Under the pieces are notes generated by a model. The model was not told the origin of the DNA. It was given only the letters and a program-made list of their open reading frames with translations, and did not search any database. A stretch of 64,000 nt of DNA from Altererythrobacter sp. Root672 (lineage in GTDB: Bacteria > Pseudomonadota > Alphaproteobacteria > Sphingomonadales > Sphingomonadaceae). A program made the translations under genes and the position numbers. Position 1 is the first letter of the stretch. Each line of letters starts with the position of its first letter. The stretch is from the NCBI RefSeq assembly GCF_001427865.1, contig NZ_LMHH01000001.1, forward strand, positions 1,488,001 to 1,552,000. The letters are read 5' to 3'. This document shows positions 45,869 through 55,366 of the stretch, in pieces.

Positions 45869-45921
45869 CGACGGCGTCCGCCCCCTCTCGAGGACGGACG
45901 GCGCGCGTCTGGATAGTGTCG

Positions 45922-47517
45922 TCAGGCTGCTTGTGGAGCGGCCTTGCGCACGCCTTCGTCAACGTGAGCTTCGAACTGTGCGAAGTTGTCGACGAACAGC
46001 TGAACCAGCTTGGCAGCGGTCTGATCGTATTCGTTCTTGTCCGCCCAGGTTTCGCGCGGATCGAGGATCGCGCTGTCGACACCGGGCACAGCCACCGGCA
46101 CGTCGAAGCCGAAGTTGGGATCCTTGCGGAACTCGGCGTTGTTCAGGGTGCCGTCGAGCGCGGCGTTGAGCAGCGCGCGTGTCGCCTTGATCGGCATACG
46201 CTTGCCGACGCCGTACTTGCCGCCGGTCCAGCCGGTGTTGAGCAGCCAGCACTGCACACCACCGCTGGCGATGCGCTGCTTGAGCAGGTTGCCGTAAACC
46301 GAGGGATGACGCGGCATGAACGGCGCGCCGAAGCAGGTGCTGAACGTCGCTTCCGGCTCGGTCACGCCGATCTCGGTGCCCGCCACCTTGGCGGTGTAGC
46401 CCGAGAGGAAGTGGTACATGGCCTGGTCCGCCGTCAGGCGCGCAACCGGCGGGAGCACGCCGAACGCGTCGGCCGTGAGGAACACGACGTTTGCCGGAAC
46501 CGGACCGAGGTTCTTTTCCGAAGTGTTCGGAATGAATTCGATCGGATAGGCGCCGCGGCTGTTCTCGGCCAGGCTGGCGTCGTCGAAATCGAGCTCGCGC
46601 GTTTCCGGGTCCATGACCACGTTTTCGAGCACGGTGCCGAACATGCGAGTGGTCGCATAGATCTCCGGCTCGGCCTCGGGCGAAAGGCGGATCATCTTGG
46701 CGTAGCAACCGCCTTCGAAGTTGAACACGGCAGTGTCCGACCAGCCATGCTCGTCATCGCCGATCAGCGTGCGGCTGGCGTCAGCGGAAAGCGTGGTCTT
46801 GCCGGTGCCTGACAGGCCGAAGAACACCGCCGTCTTGCCGTCGGCTCCAACGTTGGCCGAACAGTGCATCGGCATCACGCCCTTGGCCGGCAGCAGGTAG
46901 TTGAGGATGCCGAAGACGCTCTTCTTCATCTCGCCAGCATAAGCGGTGCCGCCGATGAGGATCAGCTTCTCGCTCAGGTTGACCGCGACAACCGTCTCGC
47001 TGCGGCTGCCATGGCGCTCAGGATCGGCGCGGAAGGTCGGCAGGTCGATGATCGTGTATTCGGGCGCGAACGAGGCGAGTTCGTCCTTGCTCGGACGGAC
47101 CAGCAGCGTGCGGATGAACAGGTTGTGCCAGGCGAGCTCGTTGATCACGCGCACGTTGACGCGGTTTTCCGGCTGCGAGCCGCCGAACAGGTCGGCGACG
47201 TAGAGCTTGTCCTTGGTGCCGAGCGCGGCGAAGAAATCTTCCTTGAGCGCGGCGAAGTGCTCCGGCGTCATGGGCACGTTGACCTTGCCCCACCACACGG
47301 TGTCCTCGGTCTCCGCGTCGCGGACGATGAACTTGTCCTTCGCCGAACGGCCGGTGTGCTTGCCAGTCTGAACGACGAACGGTCCATGCTTAGCAAGCTG
47401 ACCTTCGCCATTGGCGACTGCTTGTTCGACAAGCGCCGCAGTCCCAAGATTGGCGAGGATAGCCGCGTCAGTCTTGATGCCTTGCGCCGACAGCGGAACG
47501 GTAAGCGAACTGGTCAC
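45922..47517 (-). CDS. pckA: Phosphoenolpyruvate carboxykinase (ATP)
   Basis: First committed step of gluconeogenesis: oxaloacetate plus ATP to PEP (531 residues). Kinase loop [13 protein letters not shown], metal/OAA-binding HCSANVG, GDDEHGW and the RMPIKATR region are all present. The start is a GTG at 47517 with AAGGGAGA eight bases upstream; the ATG-like start at 47544 is less likely. It is divergent from chvI, an arrangement conserved in rhizobia and sphingomonads, where ChvI/ChvG and pckA are often side by side. Confidence 0.95.
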   Translation of the reverse strand: MTSSLTVPLSAQGIKTDAAILANLGTAALVEQAVANGEGQLAKHGPFVVQTGKHTGRSAKDKFIVRDAETEDTVWWGKVNVPMTPEHFAALKEDFFAALGTKDKLYVADLFGGSQPENRVNVRVINELAWHNLFIRTLLVRPSKDELASFAPEYTIIDLPTFRADPERHGSRSETVVAVNLSEKLILIGGTAYAGEMKKSVFGILNYLLPAKGVMPMHCSANVGADGKTAVFFGLSGTGKTTLSADASRTLIGDDEHGWSDTAVFNFEGGCYAKMIRLSPEAEPEIYATTRMFGTVLENVVMDPETRELDFDDASLAENSRGAYPIEFIPNTSEKNLGPVPANVVFLTADAFGVLPPVARLTADQAMYHFLSGYTAKVAGTEIGVTEPEATFSTCFGAPFMPRHPSVYGNLLKQRIASGGVQCWLLNTGWTGGKYGVGKRMPIKATRALLNAALDGTLNNAEFRKDPNFGFDVPVAVPGVDSAILDPRETWADKNEYDQTAAKLVQLFVDNFAQFEAHVDEGVRKAAPQAA

Positions 47518-47778
47518 TAAGGGGTCTCCCTTCGAAAATCGCAATACGAGGCCGCTCCCCCATCAAGGCGGCAAGTCTTGATCCGAGCGCATAGTCGGCG
47601 AACGGTTCGCCGTCAAACCGGGTAACCAAGACCCTTTCTGTGCAGGCCATGTGCGATCTGAAATCCTACATTTCAATAGTTTATGCGCATTCCATTTGCG
47701 AAATTCACGAGGTCCAATTGTCTCCTTAGGGCTAACGCGGTAACCCGAACGCGATGAATAGCTCTCTGGACCGGCGGA

Positions 47779-48537
47779 ATGATGGCTGAACAGGCGCCCA
47801 GCGATGTCGCGACTGCCGAACTCCAGCGCAGCATCGCGCTGGTCGATGACGACCGCAATATCCTGACGACCCTGTCGATCGCCCTGCAGGCGGAAGGCTA
47901 CGCGACGCGCGTCTATTCCGACGGCGAGGCGGCCCTGAAGGCGCTGACGGAGAACCCACCAGACCTAGCCGTGTTCGACATCAAGATGCCCCGAATGGAT
48001 GGCATGGAGTTGCTGCGGCGACTGCGCGAGACCAGCGACCTGCCGGTCATCTTCCTCACCAGCAAGGATGAAGAGCAGGACGAGGAAGCTGGCCTCGCAA
48101 TGGGCGCCGACGACTACATCGCCAAGCCCTTCAGCCAGCGCCTGCTGCTGGCGCGCATCCGCGCAATCCTGCGCCGCGCTTCTTCCGTCCGCGATCCAGG
48201 CTCCGAGGCTGGCGAAGAAGAGACGCTCGACGGCCCGATGATCGAACGGGGACGCTTGCGCATGGACCCGTCACGTCACCGGGTCATGTGGATGGACCGC
48301 CCGGTCTCGCTGACGGTGACCGAGTTCCTGATCCTCGAAGCGCTGGCCCAGCGGCCTGGTGTCATCAAGAGCCGCAACCAGCTGATGGACGCCGCCTATC
48401 CCGATGACGTCTTCGTCGACGACCGCACCGTAGACAGCCACATCAAGCGCCTGCGCCGCAAGTTCCGCGTCGTCGACCCTCAGTTCAGCGGAATTGAGAC
48501 GCTTTACGGCGCCGGCTACAGCTTCTCAGATGGTTGA
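47779..48537 (+). CDS. chvI: OmpR-family response regulator ChvI
   Basis: DNA-binding regulator paired with the ChvG kinase (252 residues). The receiver has DDD at 23-25, phospho-acceptor D67 ([10 protein letters not shown]) and K116. The winged-helix domain has [12 protein letters not shown] and [16 protein letters not shown]. In rhizobia ChvIG controls envelope and acid-stress genes. The frame allows ATGs at 47779 and 47782; GGCGGA lies close before them. Its end overlaps chvG by eight bases. Confidence 0.92.
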   Translation: MMAEQAPSDVATAELQRSIALVDDDRNILTTLSIALQAEGYATRVYSDGEAALKALTENPPDLAVFDIKMPRMDGMELLRRLRETSDLPVIFLTSKDEEQDEEAGLAMGADDYIAKPFSQRLLLARIRAILRRASSVRDPGSEAGEEETLDGPMIERGRLRMDPSRHRVMWMDRPVSLTVTEFLILEALAQRPGVIKSRNQLMDAAYPDDVFVDDRTVDSHIKRLRRKFRVVDPQFSGIETLYGAGYSFSDG

Positions 48538-50086
48538 ACAGGAACCGCACGAACGCCGCGTTGGGCGTTGGTTTCCCTTCACCTCGAACGCCTCACTGAC
48601 CTCCCGCATTCTCGCGGTGAACCTGATCCCGTTGCTGCTGCTGGCGGGCAGCCTGTTCTTCCTCGACTCCTATCGCCGTCAATTGCTGGACGAGCGCTTC
48701 AAGCTGGCGCGCATCGAAGCGCAGATTACCGCCGAAGCGCTCGCCGGCGCCACGCGGGAGCGGCAGGAAGCGCTGCTCATCCAGATCGGCAAGGAACAGC
48801 ACATGCGCCTGCGCATGTACGACGCCGAGGGCAATCTCTGGGCTGACAGCTTCGAACTGGCCAAGCCCTCGTTCCAATTGGGCGACCCTGTCTCCGCGCC
48901 ATTCCCGCAGGACTTCGCCCGGGCCCTGGACACAACCGTCGATTTCCTGGTCGGCGCCCGTTCGGTGCCACCTTACGTCGAACCGACAGAACAGGGGGCC
49001 GACGCCTGGCCGGAACTGGTCCGGGCGCGGGAGCAGGGCCTGACCCAGATCGAACTGCGGCTTGCGCCCGACAGGACGCCGGTTATTACCGCGGCAGCGC
49101 CCGTCGGGCTCAACGGGGCGAGCCTGCTGACCACGCGCAACGCCAGCGACATCACCGCCGCCGTTCGCGACGCCCGGACGTCGCTGCTCATCCTCTTCGC
49201 CGTGTCGCTGGTCATCTCGATCGTGCTGTCGCTGTTCCTGGCTCGCACGATCATCGACCCCCTGCGCCGCCTCGCGCGCGATGCCGTGCGAGTGAGGCTG
49301 GGGCGCGAACGCGAAGTCGAAGTGCCCCGCATGCAGCGGCGCGGAGACGAGATCGGCGTCCTCGCCCGCGCCGTGTCCGACATGACCATTGCGCTGCGCC
49401 AGCGGATCGACGGGGTCGAGGCGTTCGCCGCCGACGTCGCGCACGAGATCAAGAACCCCCTCGCCTCGCTGCGAAGTGCCATCGAGTCCCTCCCCAAGGT
49501 GAAGGACCCGGCGCTACGCGATCAGTTGCACGAGATTGCCGCGCACGACGTTCGCCGCATCGATCGCCTCGTCACCGAGATCGCCGAGGCTAGCCGGATC
49601 GACGCCGAACTCAGCCGCGCGACTTTCGAGCCGCTCGACCTGGCCGCGCTTATCAGAAACGTCGTCAAAGCGCGTGAAGACCGCGGCCTCAACGTCTCGA
49701 GGAAAGTCGAAATCCGGCAAAGCGGCCCCGCGCTCGTAAGCGGCGTGCCGATCCGTCTGGAGCGCGTGATCGACAATCTGCTCGACAACGCGGTTTCGTT
49801 CTCACCGCCTGGGGGCACGATCCACGTGGACTTACAGCGCGATGGCGACACGGTGCGAGCAGCGATCTGCGACGAAGGCCCCGGCATACCCGAGACTTCG
49901 CGGGAGAAAGTCTTCGCCCGGTTCCATACCGCGCGGCCCGAAAACGAAAGCTTCGGCGATCACAGCGGCCTCGGCCTCGCGATCGCCAGGACTATCGCCG
50001 AAGCTCATGACGGCGCACTCTACGTCACCGACCGTCCGGACGCCGAAACGGGCGCGTGCCTGGTGCTGGACTTGCCCGCGGCATGA
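48530..50086 (+). CDS. chvG: Sensor histidine kinase ChvG (ExoS-like)
   Basis: Inner-membrane kinase of 518 residues. Helix 1 at 27-46, a periplasmic sensor to about 215, helix 2 at 218-238 followed by HAMP. The H-box [17 protein letters not shown] has H305; N-box [11 protein letters not shown], and G boxes DEGPGIP and [10 protein letters not shown] complete the ATPase. It continues into hprK by ATGA overlap at 50083, so the sensor and the PTS genes are one operon. Confidence 0.93.
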   Translation: MVEQEPHERRVGRWFPFTSNASLTSRILAVNLIPLLLLAGSLFFLDSYRRQLLDERFKLARIEAQITAEALAGATRERQEALLIQIGKEQHMRLRMYDAEGNLWADSFELAKPSFQLGDPVSAPFPQDFARALDTTVDFLVGARSVPPYVEPTEQGADAWPELVRAREQGLTQIELRLAPDRTPVITAAAPVGLNGASLLTTRNASDITAAVRDARTSLLILFAVSLVISIVLSLFLARTIIDPLRRLARDAVRVRLGREREVEVPRMQRRGDEIGVLARAVSDMTIALRQRIDGVEAFAADVAHEIKNPLASLRSAIESLPKVKDPALRDQLHEIAAHDVRRIDRLVTEIAEASRIDAELSRATFEPLDLAALIRNVVKAREDRGLNVSRKVEIRQSGPALVSGVPIRLERVIDNLLDNAVSFSPPGGTIHVDLQRDGDTVRAAICDEGPGIPETSREKVFARFHTARPENESFGDHSGLGLAIARTIAEAHDGALYVTDRPDAETGACLVLDLPAA

Positions 50087-50502
50087 CCCCGGTCCCTCAT
50101 CAGGCGACTTGCGTGGCCATCAAGGCGCGCGGGCTACTGATCGAAGGACCGCCCGGCAGCGGCAAATCCACCCTCGCGCTTTCGCTGATCGACCGAGGGG
50201 CGACACTGGTCGGTGATGACGGTGTGATGCTGGAAGCCCGCCAGGGGCGCCTGTGGGCCCTGCCCCCGCCCAACATCACGGGACTGTTGGAGATCCGTAA
50301 CGTCGGCCTCCTCAACTTGCCCGCCGAACCTGCTCCGATCGCGCTGATAGTGCACCTCGATCCCAATGCACCGCGTTTGCCCGAAACGGTCGAGACCATC
50401 GCTCTACACGGCATCAAAATCCCGGTTGTCCGGCTTTACCCCGACAATCCAGCTCTGGCGCTGCGTGCTGAATGGGCACTGGCCCTGCACGGGACGCCCT
50501 GA
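50083..50502 (+). CDS. hprK: HPr kinase/phosphorylase, short alphaproteobacterial form
   Basis: Phosphorylates the seryl residue of HPr (139 residues; only the C-terminal catalytic domain of the Firmicute enzyme). The Walker A loop GPPGSGKST is at 22-30, followed by LVGDDGVML. It sits between chvG and rapZ and next to EIIA and HPr, the standard regulatory-PTS order. Confidence 0.9.
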   Translation: MTPVPHQATCVAIKARGLLIEGPPGSGKSTLALSLIDRGATLVGDDGVMLEARQGRLWALPPPNITGLLEIRNVGLLNLPAEPAPIALIVHLDPNAPRLPETVETIALHGIKIPVVRLYPDNPALALRAEWALALHGTP

Positions 50503-50546
50503 TCGGCCCCTTCACAATTGTTCCGCGGAGGGGCAAAGCGCGACGG

Positions 50547-51443
50547 ATGTCCAGCGAGTCTCCCAATCGGCAACGGATCGTCCTGGTCACCGGGATGTTG
50601 GGTGCCGGTAAGTCGACCGCGCTGCGCGAGCTCGAGGACCTTGGCTGGGAAGCGATCGACAACTTCCCGATCCGTCTGCTCCAGCGCCTGGTCGGGACCG
50701 AACCCGCCGAACAATCGCTGGCCATAGGTTTCGACTGCCGGACCAGGGGCTTTGTCCCGGAAACCATCATCGAGTTGGTCAAGAAGCTCATCAATCGAGA
50801 CGACGTGGACGTAACCACTTTGTTTCTCGACTGTTCAGGCCACGAACTCGAACGGCGCTTCAACGAAACGAGGCGGCGCCACGCCCTCGCTCACGACCTT
50901 CCCGTTGCCATGGGCATTGCCGCCGAGCGGGAGTTGCTTGCACCGCTGCGCCGCTGGGCAGACGTGCTGATCGACACCACCCATTTCTCGAGCAACGACT
51001 TGCAGCAGCGCGTCCGCGAGCTGTTTGCCGCCAATGCCCCGCGGGACATGACCATCACCGTGTCGAGCTTCGGCTTTGCCCGAGGCATGCCCCCGGTCGC
51101 CGATCTGGTGTTCGACGTCCGCTTTCTCGACAATCCGCATTGGGACCCGGAACTGCGCATACAGACCGGATTGGATAGCGCCGTTGGGGAACACATTCGC
51201 AAGGATCCGGCCTTCGAATCGGCCTTCGTTCGCATCCGTGACCTGCTGCTGGAACTGCTCCCGCGCTACGCCGCACAGGGAAAAACTTATGTTAACATCG
51301 CCTTCGGCTGCACCGGTGGCAGGCATAGGTCCGTGTTTGTCGCTGAAAGTATAGCCGAGGCCTTGCGCAAAGGAGGGTTTTCGCCCACTGTGCTGCACCG
51401 CAACTTAGGGTCGCGGACTGCCGAGATGATCGAAGGGCCGTAA
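50547..51443 (+). CDS. rapZ: RapZ-family RNase adapter / nucleotide-binding protein
   Basis: P-loop protein of 298 residues (YvcJ/RapZ). Walker A GMLGAGKST, GFDCRTRGF and the C-terminal GCTGGRHRSV motif that binds RNA or metabolites. In E. coli RapZ presents the small RNA GlmZ to RNase E; in alphaproteobacteria the role in the PTS context is less clear. The ATG at 50547 was chosen; GGAGGGG lies about 17 bases upstream. Confidence 0.92.
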   Translation: MSSESPNRQRIVLVTGMLGAGKSTALRELEDLGWEAIDNFPIRLLQRLVGTEPAEQSLAIGFDCRTRGFVPETIIELVKKLINRDDVDVTTLFLDCSGHELERRFNETRRRHALAHDLPVAMGIAAERELLAPLRRWADVLIDTTHFSSNDLQQRVRELFAANAPRDMTITVSSFGFARGMPPVADLVFDVRFLDNPHWDPELRIQTGLDSAVGEHIRKDPAFESAFVRIRDLLLELLPRYAAQGKTYVNIAFGCTGGRHRSVFVAESIAEALRKGGFSPTVLHRNLGSRTAEMIEGP

Positions 51444-51525
51444 CAGTCGTGACCTGTTTGTATTTGGTCCGGACGCAAGGGATCGTCCTGATTGCGAGCC
51501 CGCTTTTCGTGAGTCGCTGCCCCAA

Positions 51526-51930
51526 ATGATTGGTATGATTCTGGTGACCCACGGCCAGTTGGCCGAGGAGTTTGTCCACGCGATGGAGCATGTCGTCGGC
51601 AAGCAAGCTGACGTGGCTACCGTCTGCATCGGCCCACATGACGACATGGAGGCGCGCCGCAAGGAAATCGCCCGGGCGATCAAGCAGGTCGATTCCGGCA
51701 GCGGAGCGGTGCTTCTTACCGACTTGTTCGGCGGCACCCCCTCGAATCTCGCGATTTCCCTCCTGAAGAGCGGCAAGACCGAAGTCATTGCCGGCATCAA
51801 CCTGCCCATGCTCATTCGCCTTGCAGGTGCCCGCAAGGACATGGATCTCGCCTCTGCAGCCAAGGCGGCGCGCGACGCCGGGCGCAATTACATAACCATC
51901 GCCTCCGAGTTTCTCGGCCAGGAGGCGTGA
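51526..51930 (+). CDS. PTS EIIA component, mannose type
   Basis: Phosphocarrier of 134 residues in the mannose-family IIA fold. The phosphorylated histidine is H9 in ILVTHGQLA. VLLTDLFGGTPSNLA is the conserved second block. No IIB/IIC permease is adjacent, so it is regulatory. It overlaps the HPr gene by four bases (GTGA). Confidence 0.92.
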   Translation: MIGMILVTHGQLAEEFVHAMEHVVGKQADVATVCIGPHDDMEARRKEIARAIKQVDSGSGAVLLTDLFGGTPSNLAISLLKSGKTEVIAGINLPMLIRLAGARKDMDLASAAKAARDAGRNYITIASEFLGQEA

Positions 51931-52229
51931 CAAGAATCGAGGGAGACAGGGACTTGGGAGAGACCTGCCGCGAAGTTATGATCGTCAACAAGCGCGGGCT
52001 TCACGCTCGCGCTAGCGCGAAGTTCGTCGCCGCCGTTGCCGGAATGGAAGGGAGCGACGTGCGCGTTTCCAAGGATGGCCACTGCGCCGCGGGCGGTTCG
52101 ATCCTCGGCCTGATGATGCTCGGCGCCGCCAAGGGCGATACCGTCCAGCTTTGCGTGAGCGGGCTTGAGGCCGAACAGCGGCTCGAGGAACTGAGCGCAC
52201 TGGTAATGGACGGTTTCGGCGAGGACTGA
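51927..52229 (+). CDS. ptsH: HPr phosphocarrier
   Basis: Histidine-containing phosphocarrier (100 residues from the GTG at 51927; GGAGGC is directly upstream). The active histidine is in RGLHARASAKF (H26), and the regulatory serine is S58 in AAGGSILGLMML. Possible targets of the upstream HprK. The N-terminal 13 residues before CREVMIVNK are extra compared with most HPr. Confidence 0.92.
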   Translation: MTRIEGDRDLGETCREVMIVNKRGLHARASAKFVAAVAGMEGSDVRVSKDGHCAAGGSILGLMMLGAAKGDTVQLCVSGLEAEQRLEELSALVMDGFGED

Positions 52230-52254
52230 TCCTCGCCTGCCAGTTCGCCCCGAC

Positions 52255-53064
52255 ATGCGCCGCACCATAACCGGATTCTCCAACCCGACGGTGAAGTATC
52301 TTCGCTCGTTGAGGGACAAGAAGCATCGCAAGCGCGAAGGCAAGTTCCTCGCCGAAGGCTTGCGACTGCTGACCGATGCGCGCGAATGCGGGCGGCTGCC
52401 CGAAATGCTGGTCATGGCCGACGGGCGCGATCCTCACCCCCTGCTCGACGCGCTTGAAGCCGACGTCGAGCGTGCTGGCGGCGAGATCGTCGAGACCAGC
52501 GCAGACATCCTCGCCAAGATAACCGGCAAAGATAACCCCCAGGCAGTCGCGGGGGTCTTCGCCGAATTCGACACTTCCCTGGCTGCGCTCGATCGCGGGC
52601 AGTCGCCGATCTGGCTCGTGGCCCAATCACTGCGCGATCCCGGCAATCTTGGCACCATGCTGCGCACCGGCGATGCTGTCGGGGCCGGTGGGCTGATCCT
52701 GCTCGACGACAGCGCCGACCCGTTCTCGGTCGAAGCGGTGCGCGCGAGCATGGGGGCGATTTTTACGCAGCAGGTGGCCTTGGCCCGTTGGGATGAGTTC
52801 CTGCCTTGGCTGCGCTCTGGTCCGGGACAACTGGTCGCGGCGAGCTTGCGCGATGCCCTTCCCTATCGCGAGGCACCTTATGCGGCGCCGTGCTTCATCC
52901 TGGTGGGCAATGAATCGCGCGGGCTTCCGGAAGAGTATGAGATGGCCTGCGACCTGCGGGTGACCATGCCGATGCGCGGGAGGGCGGATAGCCTAAACGC
53001 GGCAGTGGCTGGCGCGGTCCTGGCGTATGAGGTGCTCGCTCGGTTGGATAGTTCGCCGAACTAA
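52255..53064 (+). CDS. SpoU/TrmH-family RNA 2'-O-methyltransferase
   Basis: SPOUT-fold methyltransferase (269 residues) with an N-terminal RNA-substrate domain beginning FSNPTVKYLRSLRDKKHRKREGKF. Knot motifs: LRDPGNLGTMLRTGDAVGA, FILVGNESRGL and SLNAAVAGAVLAYE. Target is probably a tRNA or rRNA ribose; a precise assignment is not possible. It is convergent with the lipoprotein gene at 53074. Confidence 0.9.
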   Translation: MRRTITGFSNPTVKYLRSLRDKKHRKREGKFLAEGLRLLTDARECGRLPEMLVMADGRDPHPLLDALEADVERAGGEIVETSADILAKITGKDNPQAVAGVFAEFDTSLAALDRGQSPIWLVAQSLRDPGNLGTMLRTGDAVGAGGLILLDDSADPFSVEAVRASMGAIFTQQVALARWDEFLPWLRSGPGQLVAASLRDALPYREAPYAAPCFILVGNESRGLPEEYEMACDLRVTMPMRGRADSLNAAVAGAVLAYEVLARLDSSPN

Positions 53065-53073
53065 GCCAAGCCG

Positions 53074-53757
53074 TTAGTCCCCAGCGACAAGCGCCGTGAT
53101 CTTCCATCGACCGTCTTGGCGCGCGGCGATGAGGCGAAAGTCGATGACGGAGCGAAGCTTTCCGGTGGCGATGTAGCCTTCGCGGCCATCAGCCAGAGTG
53201 ACCGGTTGGAATGGCGCTTCCCAGTCAAACAAAGCGGTCTCCACCAGATCCCACGAAACGGTGCCGATCTGCTGCGCCGAGGCGCTTGGACCTGCCCGAA
53301 CCGGCTCATCCTCCGCCGTCACCAGCAGAGTGCTGAAGGGATCGACGTCGCCGAGGTCCTGATCGAAAAGCCACGGGATGGCCAGGTTGCCGTTCGCGTT
53401 CGCCGAACAACCGAGCGTCATGAGCTTGTCCAACTCGTCCCACAGGCCGGCTTCTGCGTCGAGCCGTGAGCGGAGTTCATCGGGCCCTTCACCACCGTTG
53501 AAGTCGAGCTCGACATCGTCTGCCGCGAGCGCGACGAGAGCATCTGCGTCCCGCGCCTTCACCGCGGTGGCGAGGTTCGCTCGGAAAAGGTCTGCACCCT
53601 CGACTTCGGTGCAAGTGTCTCGCGGCGCCCACTTGCCCTTGGCGAGATGCGTTGGTGACGAGGATGTGGCGTCCTTGACCTCGTCCGCCCGCGCATTCTC
53701 CTCCGAACAGCCTGCGCAAACCAGCGCCAGCACGATCGAGAGGAGCCGGGCCGTCAA
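53074..53757 (-). CDS. Putative lipoprotein with C-terminal SH3-like part
   Basis: 227 residues. Lipobox LVCAGC with Cys17. The middle region (about 55-115) reads like an NTF2/SnoaL-like or beta-sheet module (FRANLATAVKARDADALVALAADDVELDF). The second half has VRAGPSASAQQIGTVSWDLVE, typical of bacterial SH3 domains. The start overlaps rmuC by four bases (ATGA at 53754), so it is co-transcribed with it. Function unknown. Confidence 0.8.
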   Translation of the reverse strand: MTARLLSIVLALVCAGCSEENARADEVKDATSSSPTHLAKGKWAPRDTCTEVEGADLFRANLATAVKARDADALVALAADDVELDFNGGEGPDELRSRLDAEAGLWDELDKLMTLGCSANANGNLAIPWLFDQDLGDVDPFSTLLVTAEDEPVRAGPSASAQQIGTVSWDLVETALFDWEAPFQPVTLADGREGYIATGKLRSVIDFRLIAARQDGRWKITALVAGD

Positions 53758-55124
53758 GCGAGGCGGGCCTCGTCTTCATCGTCCGAGATATCGACCAAGC
53801 GGGGCGTTGGGGCATCGTCGGTCGGACTGTAAACCGGCGCGATCTCAATCTGCTGCACGTCCTCGATTTCGCGCTTTCCAATCTCAATGTGCTTGTCCCG
53901 CAGGCGCTTGGCCGAGACCACCACGCGACTTTGAAAACTGCGGGAAAAATCGTTGTAGCTGCCCACGGCGCGACCGAGGTGCGTCCCAACCTTAGTCAAG
54001 TCTTCGGTGACCTTCGCCAGCCGGTCATAAAGCTCACCGCCCATGCGGCCGATCTCGCGGGCTTCGCGTGCCAGTCCGTCCTGGCGCCAGACTTGCGCGA
54101 CCGTGCGGCAGATAGCGACGAGGTTGGTCGGGCTCGCCAGCAACACGCGCCGCTCGAAAGCGAAGTCCCACAAGCGCGGATCATGCTCGAGCGCGGCGGC
54201 TATGAAGTGTTCGCCCGGCACGAACATCAGCACGTAGTCGGGCGCTTCTTCGAACTGGCTCTGGTAGCTCTTGGCGCCCAGCGTCTGGATGTGGTTGCGC
54301 ATCGAGGCCGCGTGTAGATCGAGGTGACGAATGCGCTCGGCATCGTCGGCCGCCTCGAAAGCTTCCTGGTAGGCGTTGAGGGAGACCTTGGCGTCGATCA
54401 CCAGCAGCTTGTTGCCGGGAATGCGCACGATCGCGTCAGGACGCAGCCGTCCTTCGTCGGTGTCCACCGAATGCTCGGTGACGAAGTCGGTATGTTCGGC
54501 CAGGCCGCACTGTTCGAGGACGTTCTTGAGTTGCTGTTCGCCCCAGCGCCCGCGCGCTTTCGGCGCGTTGCGCAAGCTGTTGCCGAGCTGTTGCGCGGCG
54601 CTGCGTACAGCTTCCTGCCCTTCGCGCATCGACTGGATCAACCCGGTCAGTTGGCCGAACGCGTCGACCCGCTGGCTTTCGAGGGCGCGAACTTGCTCCT
54701 CGTAGCTCTTGAGCCGCTGGTTGACCGGTTCGAGCAGAGCGGAGACCGCCTCCTTGTTGGCTTTCTCCGAGTTGCCGAACCGCTCTTCGGCGCGCTTGAG
54801 GAAATCCTCCTGCGCCTTCGACAGGACTTCGCTGCCCGCCGCCTTGAACTGGGTCAGCAGCTCGGCGCGTGCTTCGTTGAGCTGCGCGATCTGTTTGTCG
54901 AAGTTCTCGGCATTGGCCTTGAGCGTCGCATTCTCGATCCGCGTCTGGCCGAGTTCCGTCACGGCCTGCTTGAACTGCCCTTCGCGCTCCTTCGCCGCTG
55001 CATCGACCTCCGCATGGCGCGCCTTCCAGTCAGCGACAGGGCGCGATCCGGCGAACCAGCCGAGTGCGGCACCGGCCACCAGGGCGACAAGCACGATCAC
55101 GATGACGAGAAACGGTTCCACCAA
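53754..55124 (-). CDS. rmuC: DNA recombination protein RmuC
   Basis: 456 residues with an N-terminal TM helix (LVIVIVLVALVAGAALGWFAG), a long coiled coil to about residue 150, and the RmuC nuclease-like domain (KARGRWGEQQLKNVLEQCGL, LRPDAIVRIPG, KVSLNAYQEAFEA, LLASPTNLVAI). It limits DNA inversions in E. coli. It is upstream of the lipoprotein at 53074. Confidence 0.93.
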   Translation of the reverse strand: MVEPFLVIVIVLVALVAGAALGWFAGSRPVADWKARHAEVDAAAKEREGQFKQAVTELGQTRIENATLKANAENFDKQIAQLNEARAELLTQFKAAGSEVLSKAQEDFLKRAEERFGNSEKANKEAVSALLEPVNQRLKSYEEQVRALESQRVDAFGQLTGLIQSMREGQEAVRSAAQQLGNSLRNAPKARGRWGEQQLKNVLEQCGLAEHTDFVTEHSVDTDEGRLRPDAIVRIPGNKLLVIDAKVSLNAYQEAFEAADDAERIRHLDLHAASMRNHIQTLGAKSYQSQFEEAPDYVLMFVPGEHFIAAALEHDPRLWDFAFERRVLLASPTNLVAICRTVAQVWRQDGLAREAREIGRMGGELYDRLAKVTEDLTKVGTHLGRAVGSYNDFSRSFQSRVVVSAKRLRDKHIEIGKREIEDVQQIEIAPVYSPTDDAPTPRLVDISDDEDEARLA

Positions 55125-55274
55125 ACCTCCGGAAATTTGGAACGAAAAGAGAACTTATTCGGGAAAATCCAACATTGCAAGGCTGTGCCGCGCTCGATCC
55201 CCCGATGAACACGCCCACCCGCAAGATTCGCCCTTGAGCATCGCGCCTGTAAGATTGTATGGGCCACATACAAA

Positions 55275-55307
55275 TTCGTGATTGCGAAAATTTCGTGATT
55301 GCGAAAA
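55275..55307 (+). promoter_or_regulatory. Tandem 16-bp direct repeats upstream of fhs
   Basis: TTCGTGATTGCGAAAA occurs exactly at 55275-55290 and again at 55292-55307 (period 17). Each unit is also an inverted element (TTCG...CGAA). The pair lies 60-92 bases before the fhs ATG and is a likely transcription-factor site. Confidence 0.5.
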
Positions 55308-55366
55308 ATCGCGACCAATTAACGCCCGCGGTTCATAGCGGGCCAGCAACCGGAAGAGGACGCCTG

